DNA of 34,816 nucleotides from Lentisphaeria bacterium (GCA_015486135.1 WFSE01000182.1:1-34816), one strand, 5' to 3'. Counted from the stretch's first letter, positions 25,175 to 33,107 are shown. Notes: generated by a model not told the origin, from the sequence alone. Numbers and translations: made by a program.

Positions 25175-25528
25175 ATGATTAATTGCTATTTATTCCTTCT
25201 TTGCGTATATTTACTGGCATGCCTTTTGTCGCCGTTAATAATGGCTTTTCTAATAAAGACGGCTTTTAAAAGTTGTTCGGATAGATTAGCAATATTTATT
25301 TGTGTGATTGTCAGTTTTTTCTATTCTATAATGGTTTACTATTTATATAATGAACCATCAAATAACGATATATGGTGGCATGTCACCCAGATAGTAATAT
25401 ACTCCGTTTTCTGTGGTGCTTACACATATTGTTTTGCCAAGTTGGGAATCAGGCTAGCAGGCTCAATCCATCCCCAGGCCATAGGCGAAAAGCGGGAGAA
25501 AGTCAGCGACAAGGACGCCATCTCGTAA
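25175..25528 (+). CDS. Small AT-rich membrane protein of unknown function
   Basis: 117 aa with three predicted membrane helices: YLFLLCVYLLACLLSPLIMAFLI, LAIFICVIVSFFYSIMVYYLY and VTQIVIYSVFCGAYTYCF. A short charged tail (AIGEKREKVSDKDAIS) follows. I do not recognise the family. Base composition of the first 280 bases is far more AT-rich than that of the recombinase before it, like the other small membrane gene at 10154-10624, so recent acquisition is likely. It has no strong Shine-Dalgarno. It points towards the four-helix-bundle cassette on the opposite strand. Confidence 0.5.
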   Translation: MINCYLFLLCVYLLACLLSPLIMAFLIKTAFKSCSDRLAIFICVIVSFFYSIMVYYLYNEPSNNDIWWHVTQIVIYSVFCGAYTYCFAKLGIRLAGSIHPQAIGEKREKVSDKDAIS

Positions 25529-25559
25529 GAAAGAAAAACTCATCCCCGAATAATTCCCG

Positions 25560-25607
25560 TTACTCAAGGCTCGGCAACACGCGCCTTGCGTTCTTTTTCT
25601 CTTGCAT
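25560..25607 (-). pseudogene. Truncated second copy of the four-helix-bundle gene (5' end only)
   Basis: On the minus strand, AGGAGGACTA is followed by an ATG (25607) and codons for MQEKKNARRVLP, then SLE and stop. The first twelve residues match the start of the intact gene at 26275 (MQEKEKARRVLP) with two changes. The same upstream module also precedes it. It is the decayed or unfinished head of a second gene copy. Confidence 0.75.
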
Positions 25608-25696
25608 TAGTCCTCCTAGGCTTTTAAAGATGCCGGCGGCCGCCGGCATGGGAATTATGGGAAGCATGGGAATTATATGGCCGCCCATCACTCCCA
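25573..25696 (-). repeat. Cassette leader module, copy 2
   Basis: About 105 bases align with 26241-26357. It contains a TGATGGGAGTGATGGG stretch that begins at the stop codon of the four-helix-bundle gene, three 9-base ATGGGAATT-like units in the opposite orientation (25648-25676), a perfect 20-base palindrome ATGCCGGCGGCCGCCGGCAT at 25630-25649, then CTTTAAAAGCCTAGGAGGACTA and the start codon. Confidence 0.8.
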
Positions 25697-26275
25697 TCAC
25701 TTCTGATTTTTCTTGCCTCTTTCGGTCAGCCTAGCACGGGTCATACGCTCGCGAAGCCCCCCTTTCTCGACAAAACTATTTTCCAAGCTTCGCAATTGCC
25801 GGTCAATCAAGTAATTGGTTTGATGTATCAGGCATATCGCAATATTCGCGAGAGTTTCCGCCGGTCTGGACTCTACAAACTCACGATATATTTCGTAGGT
25901 CTGCGGCGTGATGCGACCCAGCTTGCGAACATACTGTGCCTCTTCGCTATCTTTATCCCATATCCGCAATTCCCGCACGCGTAAAAAGTCGAGATAATCA
26001 TCCAAGAGCTCCTCGAGACTCGCCCTGGCGACATTTGTGAGCTTAATCTCCGTTTCGGTGGAAGTTTGCGCAGCCTTGCTTCCTTCGAGGATATTTTTCT
26101 TTCCGGAACGAGCGGCTTGAACCATCTGATCAATTGTCCGGTCGCCGCTCCGCAGAAATTTTTTGGTGAAGCGGAAAGTTATATCGTAAACCACCTCGGC
26201 CTTTTGAAACGAAAGGAGGTTATGGTAGTCCCCTCGGGGAGGCAACACGCGCCTTGCCTTCTCTTTCTCTTGCAT
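25697..26275 (-). CDS. Four-helix-bundle protein with suffix domain (S23/IVS-related)
   Basis: 192 aa from the ATG at 26275, chosen because a perfect AGGAGG lies four bases before it; a longer frame only translates the repeat leader. The core has the family pattern: FQKAEVVYDITFRFTKKFL, RTIDQMVQAARSGKKNILEG, SKAAQTSTETEIKLTNVARASLEELLDDYLDFL. The C-terminal part (ANIAICLIHQTNYLIDRQLRSLENSFVEKGG...) is the extra 'suffix' module known from the four helix bundle suffix family. Relatives occur as open frames in 23S rRNA intervening sequences and as the Avd protein of diversity-generating retroelements; the molecular function here is unknown. No reverse transcriptase is nearby. The gene is enclosed by two copies of one leader module and follows the permease gene in the same direction. 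Confidence 0.85.
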   Translation of the reverse strand: MQEKEKARRVLPPRGDYHNLLSFQKAEVVYDITFRFTKKFLRSGDRTIDQMVQAARSGKKNILEGSKAAQTSTETEIKLTNVARASLEELLDDYLDFLRVRELRIWDKDSEEAQYVRKLGRITPQTYEIYREFVESRPAETLANIAICLIHQTNYLIDRQLRSLENSFVEKGGLRERMTRARLTERGKKNQK

Positions 26276-26357
26276 TAGTCCTCCTAGGCTTTTAAAGATG
26301 CCGGCTCCGCCGGTATGAGAATTATGGGAAGCATGGGAATTATGCGGCCGCAATTCG
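26241..26357 (-). repeat. Cassette leader module, copy 1
   Basis: Direct repeat of 25573-25690. It covers the first 11 codons of the four-helix-bundle gene, its AGGAGG site, a GC-rich hairpin (GCCGGCTCCGCCGG on the plus strand) and three ATGGGAATT/ATGGGAAGC units. Where copy 2 has only two 9-base units on the far side, copy 1 has an expanded tandem array. Confidence 0.8.
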
Positions 26358-26362
26358 CGGCT

Positions 26363-26443
26363 ATTACTCCCATTACTCCCATTACTCCCATTACTCCCAT
26401 TACTCCCATTACTCCCATTACTCCCATCACTCCCATCACGCCA
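26363..26443. repeat. 9-bp tandem repeat (ATTACTCCC)n
   Basis: Seven perfect ATTACTCCC units (26363-26425), one ATCACTCCC (26426-26434) and a ninth degenerate unit ATCACGCC. On the minus strand the array reads TGATGGGAG then ATGGGAGTA repeats and starts within the stop codon of the permease gene (26436-26438). The unit is a multiple of three. The array is the reverse complement in pattern of the ATGGGAATT units at 26313-26342, so the two can fold into a long imperfect hairpin around GCGGCCGC. Confidence 0.9.
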
Positions 26444-27812
26444 ACGCCTTCTCCAAGATTCCGGTTTTCACCACCACAAGATATAGCGCGAGAAGTGCGG
26501 CCATAAGATAGGTGAGCCATCCCACCTCCTTGCCCCGTCCGCCAAGGGCCTTGACAAGCGGATAAGCGATAAAGCCCAAAGTCAAACCGTCGGCGATACT
26601 GTAACAAAGAGGGATACCTATGAGAACAAGAAACGCCGGCAACGCCTCGCTAGGGTCGTCCCATTTGATTTTAGACACATTCTCCATCATCAACGCCCCG
26701 ACCACCACCAAAGCGGGCGCAACGGTAGCGGGACAATTCCCGACCATCGCCGCAAGCGGGGATATGAACAAAGCCAAAAGAAAAAACACTCCAACAGCGA
26801 CAGCGGTCAAGCCCGTGCGCCCCCCATATTCAACTCCGGTGGCGCTCTCGATATAGCTCGTCACGGTGCTCTGCCCGCATACCCCCCCGGCGAGGGTTGC
26901 GATGGAGTCGGCGGCGAACGCGCGCTTGGCATTCGGAAGATTGCCTTTTTCGTCCAACATGCCCGCATGGGAGGCGACACCAAGCAACGTCCCCAACGTA
27001 TCGAAAATATCCATGAAGGCGAATATGATGATATATGGCAGCAGTTTAAGAAAATGACTGAAGACATTCCCCAAATCGGCCTGTCCAAGCACCGGCGCTG
27101 GACTGGGAGGCAGCGAGAACGCCCCGGCGTATTTCGCCTCGCCAAGCAGAAGCGCCAGAATCGTGGCGGCCACTATCCCTATCAACACCGCTCCACGGAC
27201 CTTGGCGACTCTAGCCGCGGCCGTGACCAAAAGACCGACGAAAAACACCGCGCCAGTCTTGGAAACAAACACACCGGCGTTCAAAGCGTATGTCTGGCTA
27301 TGGGGATCGGTTGTGATAACACCACCGTTCCGCAGCCCGAGCAAGGCTATGAACAATCCTATCCCGGCGGCTACCGCATGCTTCATGCTTGGACTTATCG
27401 ATTCCATCAGCATCTTCCGGACATTCAGAAAAGATAGAATCAAAAACAGCGCGCCCGAAATCAGCACCACTCCCAACACCGTCCTCCAAGCCTCGCCAGC
27501 GGTGGCTATTCCCATCGACGCGCAAGCCGCGGTTACCGAGACGAAGAAAAAATTCTCCCCCATCCCTGGCGCCAAGGCCACAGGATAATTCGCCAACACC
27601 CCCATCAAGATAGAACCGAAAGCGGCGGCTATGCAGACCGTCGTAAAAATAGCCTTGGCGTCCATTCCCGTCGGAGAATGGGAAATTGCCCCGGAAAGAA
27701 CCAGCGGTTGGAGAAAAATTATGTACGACATCGTCATGAAAGTCGTAGCGCCAGCCAACAACTCCGTCGATATCGAACTGCCACGTTCGGAAATTTTGAA
27801 GAATCGATCCAT
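26436..27812 (-). CDS. NCS2-family purine permease (AzgA/PbuG-like)
   Basis: 458 aa from the ATG at 27812 (AAGGGG eight bases upstream; an ATG at 27818 is too close to it). Motifs of the AzgA-like branch of nucleobase transporters: ELLAGATTFMTMSYIIFLQP at the N-terminus, GMGENFFFV (residues about 80-88), GLFIALLGLRNGGVI, IIFAFMDIFDTLGTLLGVA, and SYIESATGVEYGGRTGLTAV, the segment holding the substrate-site Glu. About twelve to fourteen membrane helices. The likely role is proton-driven uptake of hypoxanthine, guanine or adenine. It lies 37 bases behind the glycosyltransferase gene. Its stop codon is the first codon of the 9-bp repeat array, so the native stop or tail may have been replaced by the cassette. 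Confidence 0.93.
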   Translation of the reverse strand: MDRFFKISERGSSISTELLAGATTFMTMSYIIFLQPLVLSGAISHSPTGMDAKAIFTTVCIAAAFGSILMGVLANYPVALAPGMGENFFFVSVTAACASMGIATAGEAWRTVLGVVLISGALFLILSFLNVRKMLMESISPSMKHAVAAGIGLFIALLGLRNGGVITTDPHSQTYALNAGVFVSKTGAVFFVGLLVTAAARVAKVRGAVLIGIVAATILALLLGEAKYAGAFSLPPSPAPVLGQADLGNVFSHFLKLLPYIIIFAFMDIFDTLGTLLGVASHAGMLDEKGNLPNAKRAFAADSIATLAGGVCGQSTVTSYIESATGVEYGGRTGLTAVAVGVFFLLALFISPLAAMVGNCPATVAPALVVVGALMMENVSKIKWDDPSEALPAFLVLIGIPLCYSIADGLTLGFIAYPLVKALGGRGKEVGWLTYLMAALLALYLVVVKTGILEKALA

Positions 27813-27849
27813 TATCATTACCCCTTTTCAGTCCAAAAACGCAATATTC

Positions 27850-28983
27850 CTAGCGGGATGCGACACCATCGCCCGAGTCCGCGATTTCCGCGAGAATCTC
27901 CGCGAACCGTTCATTCGATTTTTTCGAAGACAACCTTCCGGCAACTTCCAACGCCCTACTCCGAATGCTCTCCACATCCTCCGCGGACATCGCGGCCGCG
28001 CGTTCCACGGCGGCGGCGGTAGCCTCCGCATCCCCCTCCGGAACGAAAAGAGCGAAATCCCGCATGTCGGAAAAGTTCTTGTAACTTGATATCCCGCTTA
28101 ACACGCATACAAGCCCCGAGGCTAACGCTTCCAAGGCGGGCAGGCCAAACCCCTCGCCCTCGGTGGAATTGGATATGTACATGTGGCTCTCCCTTAGCAA
28201 TTCCGCCAGTCGTTCGGTGGGAATGTTTTCGTGGAACTCGTCGACCAAAGAATCACCGCGCTCCGAGGAGGATATCGACGGCGCCACCCGGATAAACCGG
28301 ACCGGAACGCCACGCCCTTTTAATTTATCCACCGCCGATAATGTCGTCCCGACCCCTTTGAACGTAACCTTGTAAGGCGCCACGTTTATTATCCTCAAGG
28401 GATTCTCCTTCGAAAAATCACCCCAGGAAGGAGGAAACGATAAAGGACGAAACACAGACAGGTCCACACCGTTTTCGCACAAGGCCACCTTTCGGTCGTA
28501 ACGGCGCTCCAACTCCTCCGCTAGATGCTTTGAAACCGCTATTAGATTGGTGGGAAGGCGGTAAACAGCGTCAACGCGCTTGATTTTACGTTTCCAAGAC
28601 ATCTTCTTCCGCGCCAGTTTAGCGGCATGGAGGATCCCGCTCCCCTCGTAACGCGGCGGGAGGACCCGGCCATCCACGCGCTGCTCCAAATCGGTTATTT
28701 CGAACCCTTGGCAAAAATGCGCCACGGCGCCTTTTCCCGACCGCCACGCCAGCTCGACCTCCCGTGGAGTGGTCGCAACTATCACGTCGCAATCGGGAAT
28801 ATTGGCGGGAGAAAAATCGGGAACGACATCGACAGGAGTAACACCAGCCAAGGCCCCCTCGGATGTCTGGGTCAGGACGACGACATCCCACCCTATGGAA
28901 CGTAAATAGGCGGCGCGCTCCAGCAAAAGCCTCCTCCCCCCGGAGAAATTGAGGCTATCAGTGAGAAAAACGCATCGGACCAT
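27850..28983 (-). CDS. Glycosyltransferase family 4 protein
   Basis: 377 aa from the ATG at 28983 (GAAGGG upstream; a GTG at 29010 is also in frame). Rossmann-like N-terminal domain: MVRCVFLTDSLNFSGGRRLLLERAAYL, with a ligand-binding Gly-Gly turn. The second domain has LIAVSKHLAEELERRY, CENGVDLSVFRP, and the donor-site motif EGEGFGLPALEALASGLVCVLSG containing the E-x7-E pair of GT-B retaining enzymes. It transfers a sugar from a nucleotide donor, probably in surface polysaccharide assembly; acceptor and sugar are unknown. It lies between a lipoprotein gene (84 bases upstream) and the purine permease. Confidence 0.88.
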   Translation of the reverse strand: MVRCVFLTDSLNFSGGRRLLLERAAYLRSIGWDVVVLTQTSEGALAGVTPVDVVPDFSPANIPDCDVIVATTPREVELAWRSGKGAVAHFCQGFEITDLEQRVDGRVLPPRYEGSGILHAAKLARKKMSWKRKIKRVDAVYRLPTNLIAVSKHLAEELERRYDRKVALCENGVDLSVFRPLSFPPSWGDFSKENPLRIINVAPYKVTFKGVGTTLSAVDKLKGRGVPVRFIRVAPSISSSERGDSLVDEFHENIPTERLAELLRESHMYISNSTEGEGFGLPALEALASGLVCVLSGISSYKNFSDMRDFALFVPEGDAEATAAAVERAAAMSAEDVESIRSRALEVAGRLSSKKSNERFAEILAEIADSGDGVASR

Positions 28984-29067
28984 ATGTGGTAGCCCTTCGA
29001 ATGGATACACCAGCTCGAGCCGCGAGTTAGAGGTTGGAAACGCCCGGTCCCCGCCTACAATTCGATA

Positions 29068-29835
29068 TCACTTGCTGGACTTGACCGTGCCAACGGTCTT
29101 CCTCACGAATTCCCTGATATCACTGGCCAATTTAGGAACTGTATCCGTCAATATCGTCTCCGACTTGGCGGGATGATAGCCTATCTGCTCGTATATCCAT
29201 TCCACACAACTCTTACTCATCACGAACTTATGGGTGGCCAAAGGCTTTATCGTCTTGCCAGGCGCGTAAAGGGACGCGTCCACTTCCAATGTCACGTCAC
29301 CGTAGGAGACCGGCGCGCCCAAAACCCACAAAAACGTCCCAGGATAGGAGAGTCCGTACGCCGTAAGGTTCCTATGCCACACCGCATGCCTCAACGCCAA
29401 ATTCAGGCGGTATGCACCACTCGCCCTGGCGTTGCCAAATTGCCCCCCGCCTCCACAAGCGAAAACCTCCCCGCACAAGCCGGACACCCGCAGGTTTTTC
29501 ATTATTATGCGTTGCAACGCCTCGTCCAAAGTATTTTGGAGAAAGTTCCTATTGACCATCGGATTGACTTTTTGGGAGGAGTAAAAACAGAGTGGCAGCA
29601 ATATCCAAGGATCATTGTTGGGATTGAACGGCAACGTCTCCTCCTCGGGACGCTCGTTGCTAACCCTGACCAAAAGAGACTCTATGGGCGGATTTTCGAT
29701 GACAACACCAGGCTCCGGATTGTATTCCGTCATAGTGTCGGGGTCGAACGTCGAACACCCGCCAAACAAAAGCGTGGCGCCGGCGGCGCCAACAGCACAA
29801 GACAACATCCTTTTCCAACTCGAAATGATTCCCAT
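29068..29835 (-). CDS. Lipoprotein of unknown function
   Basis: 255 aa from the ATG at 29835, with GGGAGGAG six bases before it; the longer frame upstream is antisense to murD. A lipoprotein signal is clear: SWKRMLSCAVGAAGATLLFGGC, lipobox LFGGC with Cys near residue 27. The mature part has PWILLPLCFYSSQKVNP, LDEALQRIIMKNLRVSG, and a Cys-containing FACGGGGQFG, followed by a beta-rich stretch and a helical end. I do not recognise the family; the 'NTLDEALQRIIMKNL' block recalls proteins that form periplasmic assemblies at the outer membrane, but that is weak. It diverges from murD; the 126-base gap must hold promoters for both. Confidence 0.7.
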   Translation of the reverse strand: MGIISSWKRMLSCAVGAAGATLLFGGCSTFDPDTMTEYNPEPGVVIENPPIESLLVRVSNERPEEETLPFNPNNDPWILLPLCFYSSQKVNPMVNRNFLQNTLDEALQRIIMKNLRVSGLCGEVFACGGGGQFGNARASGAYRLNLALRHAVWHRNLTAYGLSYPGTFLWVLGAPVSYGDVTLEVDASLYAPGKTIKPLATHKFVMSKSCVEWIYEQIGYHPAKSETILTDTVPKLASDIREFVRKTVGTVKSSK

Positions 29836-29961
29836 GTCAACTCCTCCCAATCGTTCCACGCTTCCAACACCCGCAAGTGGCGGAAAACGGCGCGGCGTTG
29901 TAAGATAATCACTAATTCGGACAATACTCCGAACAAAGAGGAAAACAAGGACGTCATTGCC

Positions 29962-31329
29962 ATGAATACGGGGCGAATAATAGTCATGGGGCTGGGAAAA
30001 AGTGGATTGGCGGCCATCGCGCTGGCCCGCGCCAAGGGTTTCTCCGTCGTGGCCCTGGATGAAAAAGCCCCCAACGAATCGACAATACGCCAAGCGGGGG
30101 ACAACGAAGTGGATGTCAACACGCGATTCTCCGGTTCCGACCTTCCGGAAGCCGACTTCATCGTGATCAGCCCGGGAATTCCACACTCCTCCACGATGGC
30201 GACTCTGGCCGAACGCTCCGGACTCCCGATAATTAGCGAATTGGATTTCGCCGCGACTTTCGCGGAACGCCCCATAGCCGCAGTCACGGGAACAAACGGC
30301 AAGACAACCGTAACATTGATGACGCGGATGATTCTGGGGCGGTCTGCGGTAACCGCGGGAAATATCGGCCATCCACTCTCCAAGGCCGTCCTGAATAAAA
30401 ACGCTAAATTCATCGTGGTGGAAGCCAGCTCGTTCCAATTGGAGCGAGCGCCAACGTTCGCGCCTTCCGCGGCGGCAATTCTCAACATCGCCCCGGACCA
30501 TCTCGACAGACACCTCTCAATGAAAGATTACACCCACGCCAAGCTGAATATCTTCCAAAACATGGAGGAACGCCGCACAATGGTCATTCACCATGACCTG
30601 CTACCCGCCTTCCTTGAACGCTGGCCGGGAAAAAACGCACCTCCACCAACGACATTCTCCGCGACGAACAAAAACGCATCCATACATCTCGACACAAATG
30701 GACGCCTGGCCTCCTCCGAGTGGAAACTGCCTCGGCTCAAACTGCCTACGCCAAACCTACCCGGCCGGCACAATATCGAAAACCTAATGGCGGCGGCGGC
30801 ATTGGCCGCTCCACTTCTCACCCCCGAAGAACTGGCGGAAAATCTCTCCATAACCGCTACGGAATTTTCTCCGCCTGCGCACCGCCTCCAAACCATCCTC
30901 GTATGGAACAATATCTCTTTCGTCGACGACTCCAAGGCTACAAACCCGGCGGCGCTGAAGGCCGCCTTGGACCAATTTGACACGCCAGTCAACCTCGTGG
31001 CGGGGGGGGTGGGGAAAAATCTCGACTTTTCCTCCTGCGTCACTAAAGCCGACAAAATCAAAAAAGCGTTCCTCTACGGCGACGCTCGACACGACATCGC
31101 CGCTTGCTGGAAAAGGAGCATCAACACTGAAACTTTCGACTCCTTCCGCAACGCGGTCATCGCGGCGGCGGACAACTCCGCCCCTGGAGAAACTGTCCTG
31201 CTATCCCCCGCTTGCGCCAGCATGGACCTCTTCCGAAATTACCAGGAACGAGGGCTGGCCTTCGGCAGAATCGCGGAAGAGTGGAAATCATGCGGAATCG
31301 GGTTTGAAAAAACACCTAGGCGCGTTTAA
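29962..31329 (+). CDS. murD: UDP-N-acetylmuramoyl-L-alanine--D-glutamate ligase
   Basis: 455 aa from the ATG at 29962 (AAGGACG upstream). The much longer upstream frame is antisense to the lipoprotein gene. N-terminal UMP-binding Rossmann fold: RIIVMGLGKSGLAAIALA. Central ATPase: VTGTNGKTTVT at about 108-118, VVEASSFQLE with the metal-binding acidic residue, and NIAPDHLDRH. C-terminal domain: FVDDSKATNPAALKAAL, binding the glutamate, and LLSPACASMDLFRNYQERG. The enzyme adds D-glutamate to the peptidoglycan precursor in the cytoplasm. It is separated from other mur/fts genes, which is unusual for a dcw gene. The next gene, 61 bases on, encodes a LysM lipoprotein. Confidence 0.97.
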   Translation: MNTGRIIVMGLGKSGLAAIALARAKGFSVVALDEKAPNESTIRQAGDNEVDVNTRFSGSDLPEADFIVISPGIPHSSTMATLAERSGLPIISELDFAATFAERPIAAVTGTNGKTTVTLMTRMILGRSAVTAGNIGHPLSKAVLNKNAKFIVVEASSFQLERAPTFAPSAAAILNIAPDHLDRHLSMKDYTHAKLNIFQNMEERRTMVIHHDLLPAFLERWPGKNAPPPTTFSATNKNASIHLDTNGRLASSEWKLPRLKLPTPNLPGRHNIENLMAAAALAAPLLTPEELAENLSITATEFSPPAHRLQTILVWNNISFVDDSKATNPAALKAALDQFDTPVNLVAGGVGKNLDFSSCVTKADKIKKAFLYGDARHDIAACWKRSINTETFDSFRNAVIAAADNSAPGETVLLSPACASMDLFRNYQERGLAFGRIAEEWKSCGIGFEKTPRRV

Positions 31330-31390
31330 GATAGTCACATAGTCTTAGTATGTTGATTCTATAAACCGCTCCACTGGGAGGATTTTAAAT

Positions 31391-32521
31391 ATGAAACCGC
31401 GAGTTTTCTCTTCAATTACAGTCAACCGCATGCTAGTTACAGCCATAGCCGCGCTAGCTATTCTAGTCGGCGCGGCCGGATGCCAAAACAAACCTTTGCT
31501 TCTTAGAAACAGACCTAACGTCCCACCGCCACTCCTGGACCCGGACGACTCAACGGAAATAGCGGCGATGCCCGACGACTTCACCCAACCCCCTCCGACG
31601 CTGGCTCCAGAAACAAATTTCGTCGTCCCGCAGGCTCCCCAATCCCCCACTGCGAACGCAATACAGCCTCCAGTGATCAAGGCCGAGCCTCTGACATACA
31701 CCGTCCTACCGCACGATACTTTCTGGAAAATTGCTAGAATGTATGGTGTCACACAACAGGAACTAGCATCCTGCAACAACATGTCGCTGAAAAAACCACT
31801 GAAAGTAGGCGTGGTTCTCCTTATACCCCCAGGTGGCTCCTTGCACCCGGAGCGGAAAATATCCAAGCCAACCACCCACCCCCATGTTTCCAGGAAGCCA
31901 TCCCGAAAACCGGCATCTAAACCAGTCGCCGAACATTTGGCGGGCCCTGGAGGTACGTATGTCGTCAAACCGCACGATAACCTTTGGAAAATTGCCAACC
32001 GCCACCACGTCTCCCTCAAGGCCCTGGAACAAGCGAACAATATCGACCCCACGAAACCCATCCGCCCCGGTATGAAACTTATCATCCCAGGACATGGCGC
32101 CGCGACAACTACTAGTGCCCCCAGCGTGTCGTCCCACCTTACCCCACCAGACGAAATAAGCGTCGACATCCCGGCGACCAACTCCGGTAAAAATGCCATG
32201 CGCCCCGAAAATGATGACACCACCCTCCTGAAAGACGCTGCCAAAGCTGCGTCCGGACAACCCGAGGGGCAAGAAAATTTGGACGATGTTTTCGATGCCG
32301 ACTCCGATTCCATCGACCTAGGCAAGGCTGCGAAAATAGCGGAGGAAGCGGCCCACCCGGCGAAATACACGCATATGCCTGTCCTGCCGGATGACACGTT
32401 GCAATCGATTTCCGACAGGTACAACGTACCGCCGGAAACCATAAAGAAGCTCAATCCAGATGCGTTCCAACGGGATGGACGCCTTAAACCATTCGCGACA
32501 ATCAGGATCCCAACACAGTAG
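31391..32521 (+). CDS. LysM-domain lipoprotein (three LysM repeats)
   Basis: 376 aa; GGGAGGATTTTAAAT precedes the ATG. A signal with lipobox LVGAAGC places Cys near residue 28. A Pro-rich linker follows, then LysM 1 (LTYTVLPHDTFWKIARMYGV...VVLLIP, about 98-142), LysM 2 (YVVKPHDNLWKIANRHHV...KLIIPG, about 192-234) and a weaker LysM 3 at the C-terminus (PVLPDDTLQSISDRYNV...IRIP, about 330-375). LysM modules bind the N-acetylglucosamine backbone of peptidoglycan. No peptidase or amidase domain is present, so it probably anchors or senses the wall from the outer membrane. It sits next to murD, in keeping with a cell-wall role. Confidence 0.9.
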   Translation: MKPRVFSSITVNRMLVTAIAALAILVGAAGCQNKPLLLRNRPNVPPPLLDPDDSTEIAAMPDDFTQPPPTLAPETNFVVPQAPQSPTANAIQPPVIKAEPLTYTVLPHDTFWKIARMYGVTQQELASCNNMSLKKPLKVGVVLLIPPGGSLHPERKISKPTTHPHVSRKPSRKPASKPVAEHLAGPGGTYVVKPHDNLWKIANRHHVSLKALEQANNIDPTKPIRPGMKLIIPGHGAATTTSAPSVSSHLTPPDEISVDIPATNSGKNAMRPENDDTTLLKDAAKAASGQPEGQENLDDVFDADSDSIDLGKAAKIAEEAAHPAKYTHMPVLPDDTLQSISDRYNVPPETIKKLNPDAFQRDGRLKPFATIRIPTQ

Positions 32522-32543
32522 TTATAGAGGGAGGGTAAAAGCG

Positions 32544-33107
32544 ATGGTGGAAACCATAAATTTCACCGAGGACGAACACCAGCAATTGCTTTCGATCGCC
32601 AGGGAGTCGATTAAGCGCGCGATAGAAAAGAAAAACCCAGCTGCCCCTCCGGCGCAAACGTCGGAAAAATTCTTGGAGCCCAGAGCCACTTTCGTCACGC
32701 TCAAAACAAAAAATGGCGCACTTAGGGGGTGTATCGGGAATATTGAGCCGTTCGAACCCCTCTATGCCAGTGTGGCGCATAATGCCAGAAACGCGGCATT
32801 GCACGACCCAAGATTCCCAGCAGTGACATGCGTGGACGAGCTCGATTCCATAGAAATAGAAATCTCCGTACTTTCCCCGCCGGAGCCAATTAAATCATAC
32901 AGCGACTTTAAAGTGGGAAAACACGGCATCATCCTCCGGAAAGGCTCCAAGGGCGCCGTCTTCCTTCCGCAAGTGCCCGTCGAACAGGAATGGGATGCGG
33001 AAACAACCTTGACCCACCTCTCACTGAAAGCCGGCCTTTCCTCGGAGGCGTGGAAAGACGAAAGCTGTAAATTCAGGGTTTTCGAGGCGGTACGATTTTC
33101 GGAATGA
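32544..33107 (+). CDS. amrA: AMMECR1-domain protein (AmmeMemoRadiSam system protein A-like)
   Basis: 187 aa from the ATG at 32544 (GGGAGGG upstream). The AMMECR1 core is plain: FVTLKTKNGALRGCIGNIEP at about 60-79 with the invariant LRGCIG, then AARNAALHDPRFP-like VAHNARNAALHDPRFPAV, and the IEIEISVLSPPEPI strand; later HGIILRKGSKGAVFLPQVP. The family is universal and its chemistry is unknown, but in bacteria it is commonly encoded with a Memo-like and a radical-SAM protein. Neither partner is in the window. It lies 22 bases behind the LysM lipoprotein gene. Confidence 0.9.
   Translation: MVETINFTEDEHQQLLSIARESIKRAIEKKNPAAPPAQTSEKFLEPRATFVTLKTKNGALRGCIGNIEPFEPLYASVAHNARNAALHDPRFPAVTCVDELDSIEIEISVLSPPEPIKSYSDFKVGKHGIILRKGSKGAVFLPQVPVEQEWDAETTLTHLSLKAGLSSEAWKDESCKFRVFEAVRFSE

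Noticed and set aside
25697-26275. Diversity-generating retroelement (Avd-like gene)
   Set aside because: No reverse transcriptase, template repeat or variable repeat was found in the surrounding sequence; the suffix domain also points to a different subfamily.
26363-26443. CRISPR array
   Set aside because: Units are 9 bases, directly adjacent and without spacers; no cas gene is present.
26315-26607. Repeat-encoded open frames (GVMGVM or ITPITP) as proteins
   Set aside because: They only translate the 9-bp array and the antisense of the permease.
29836-30513. Minus-strand frame that would extend the lipoprotein upstream
   Set aside because: It is antisense to murD. The lipoprotein has its own ATG, Shine-Dalgarno and signal peptide at 29835.
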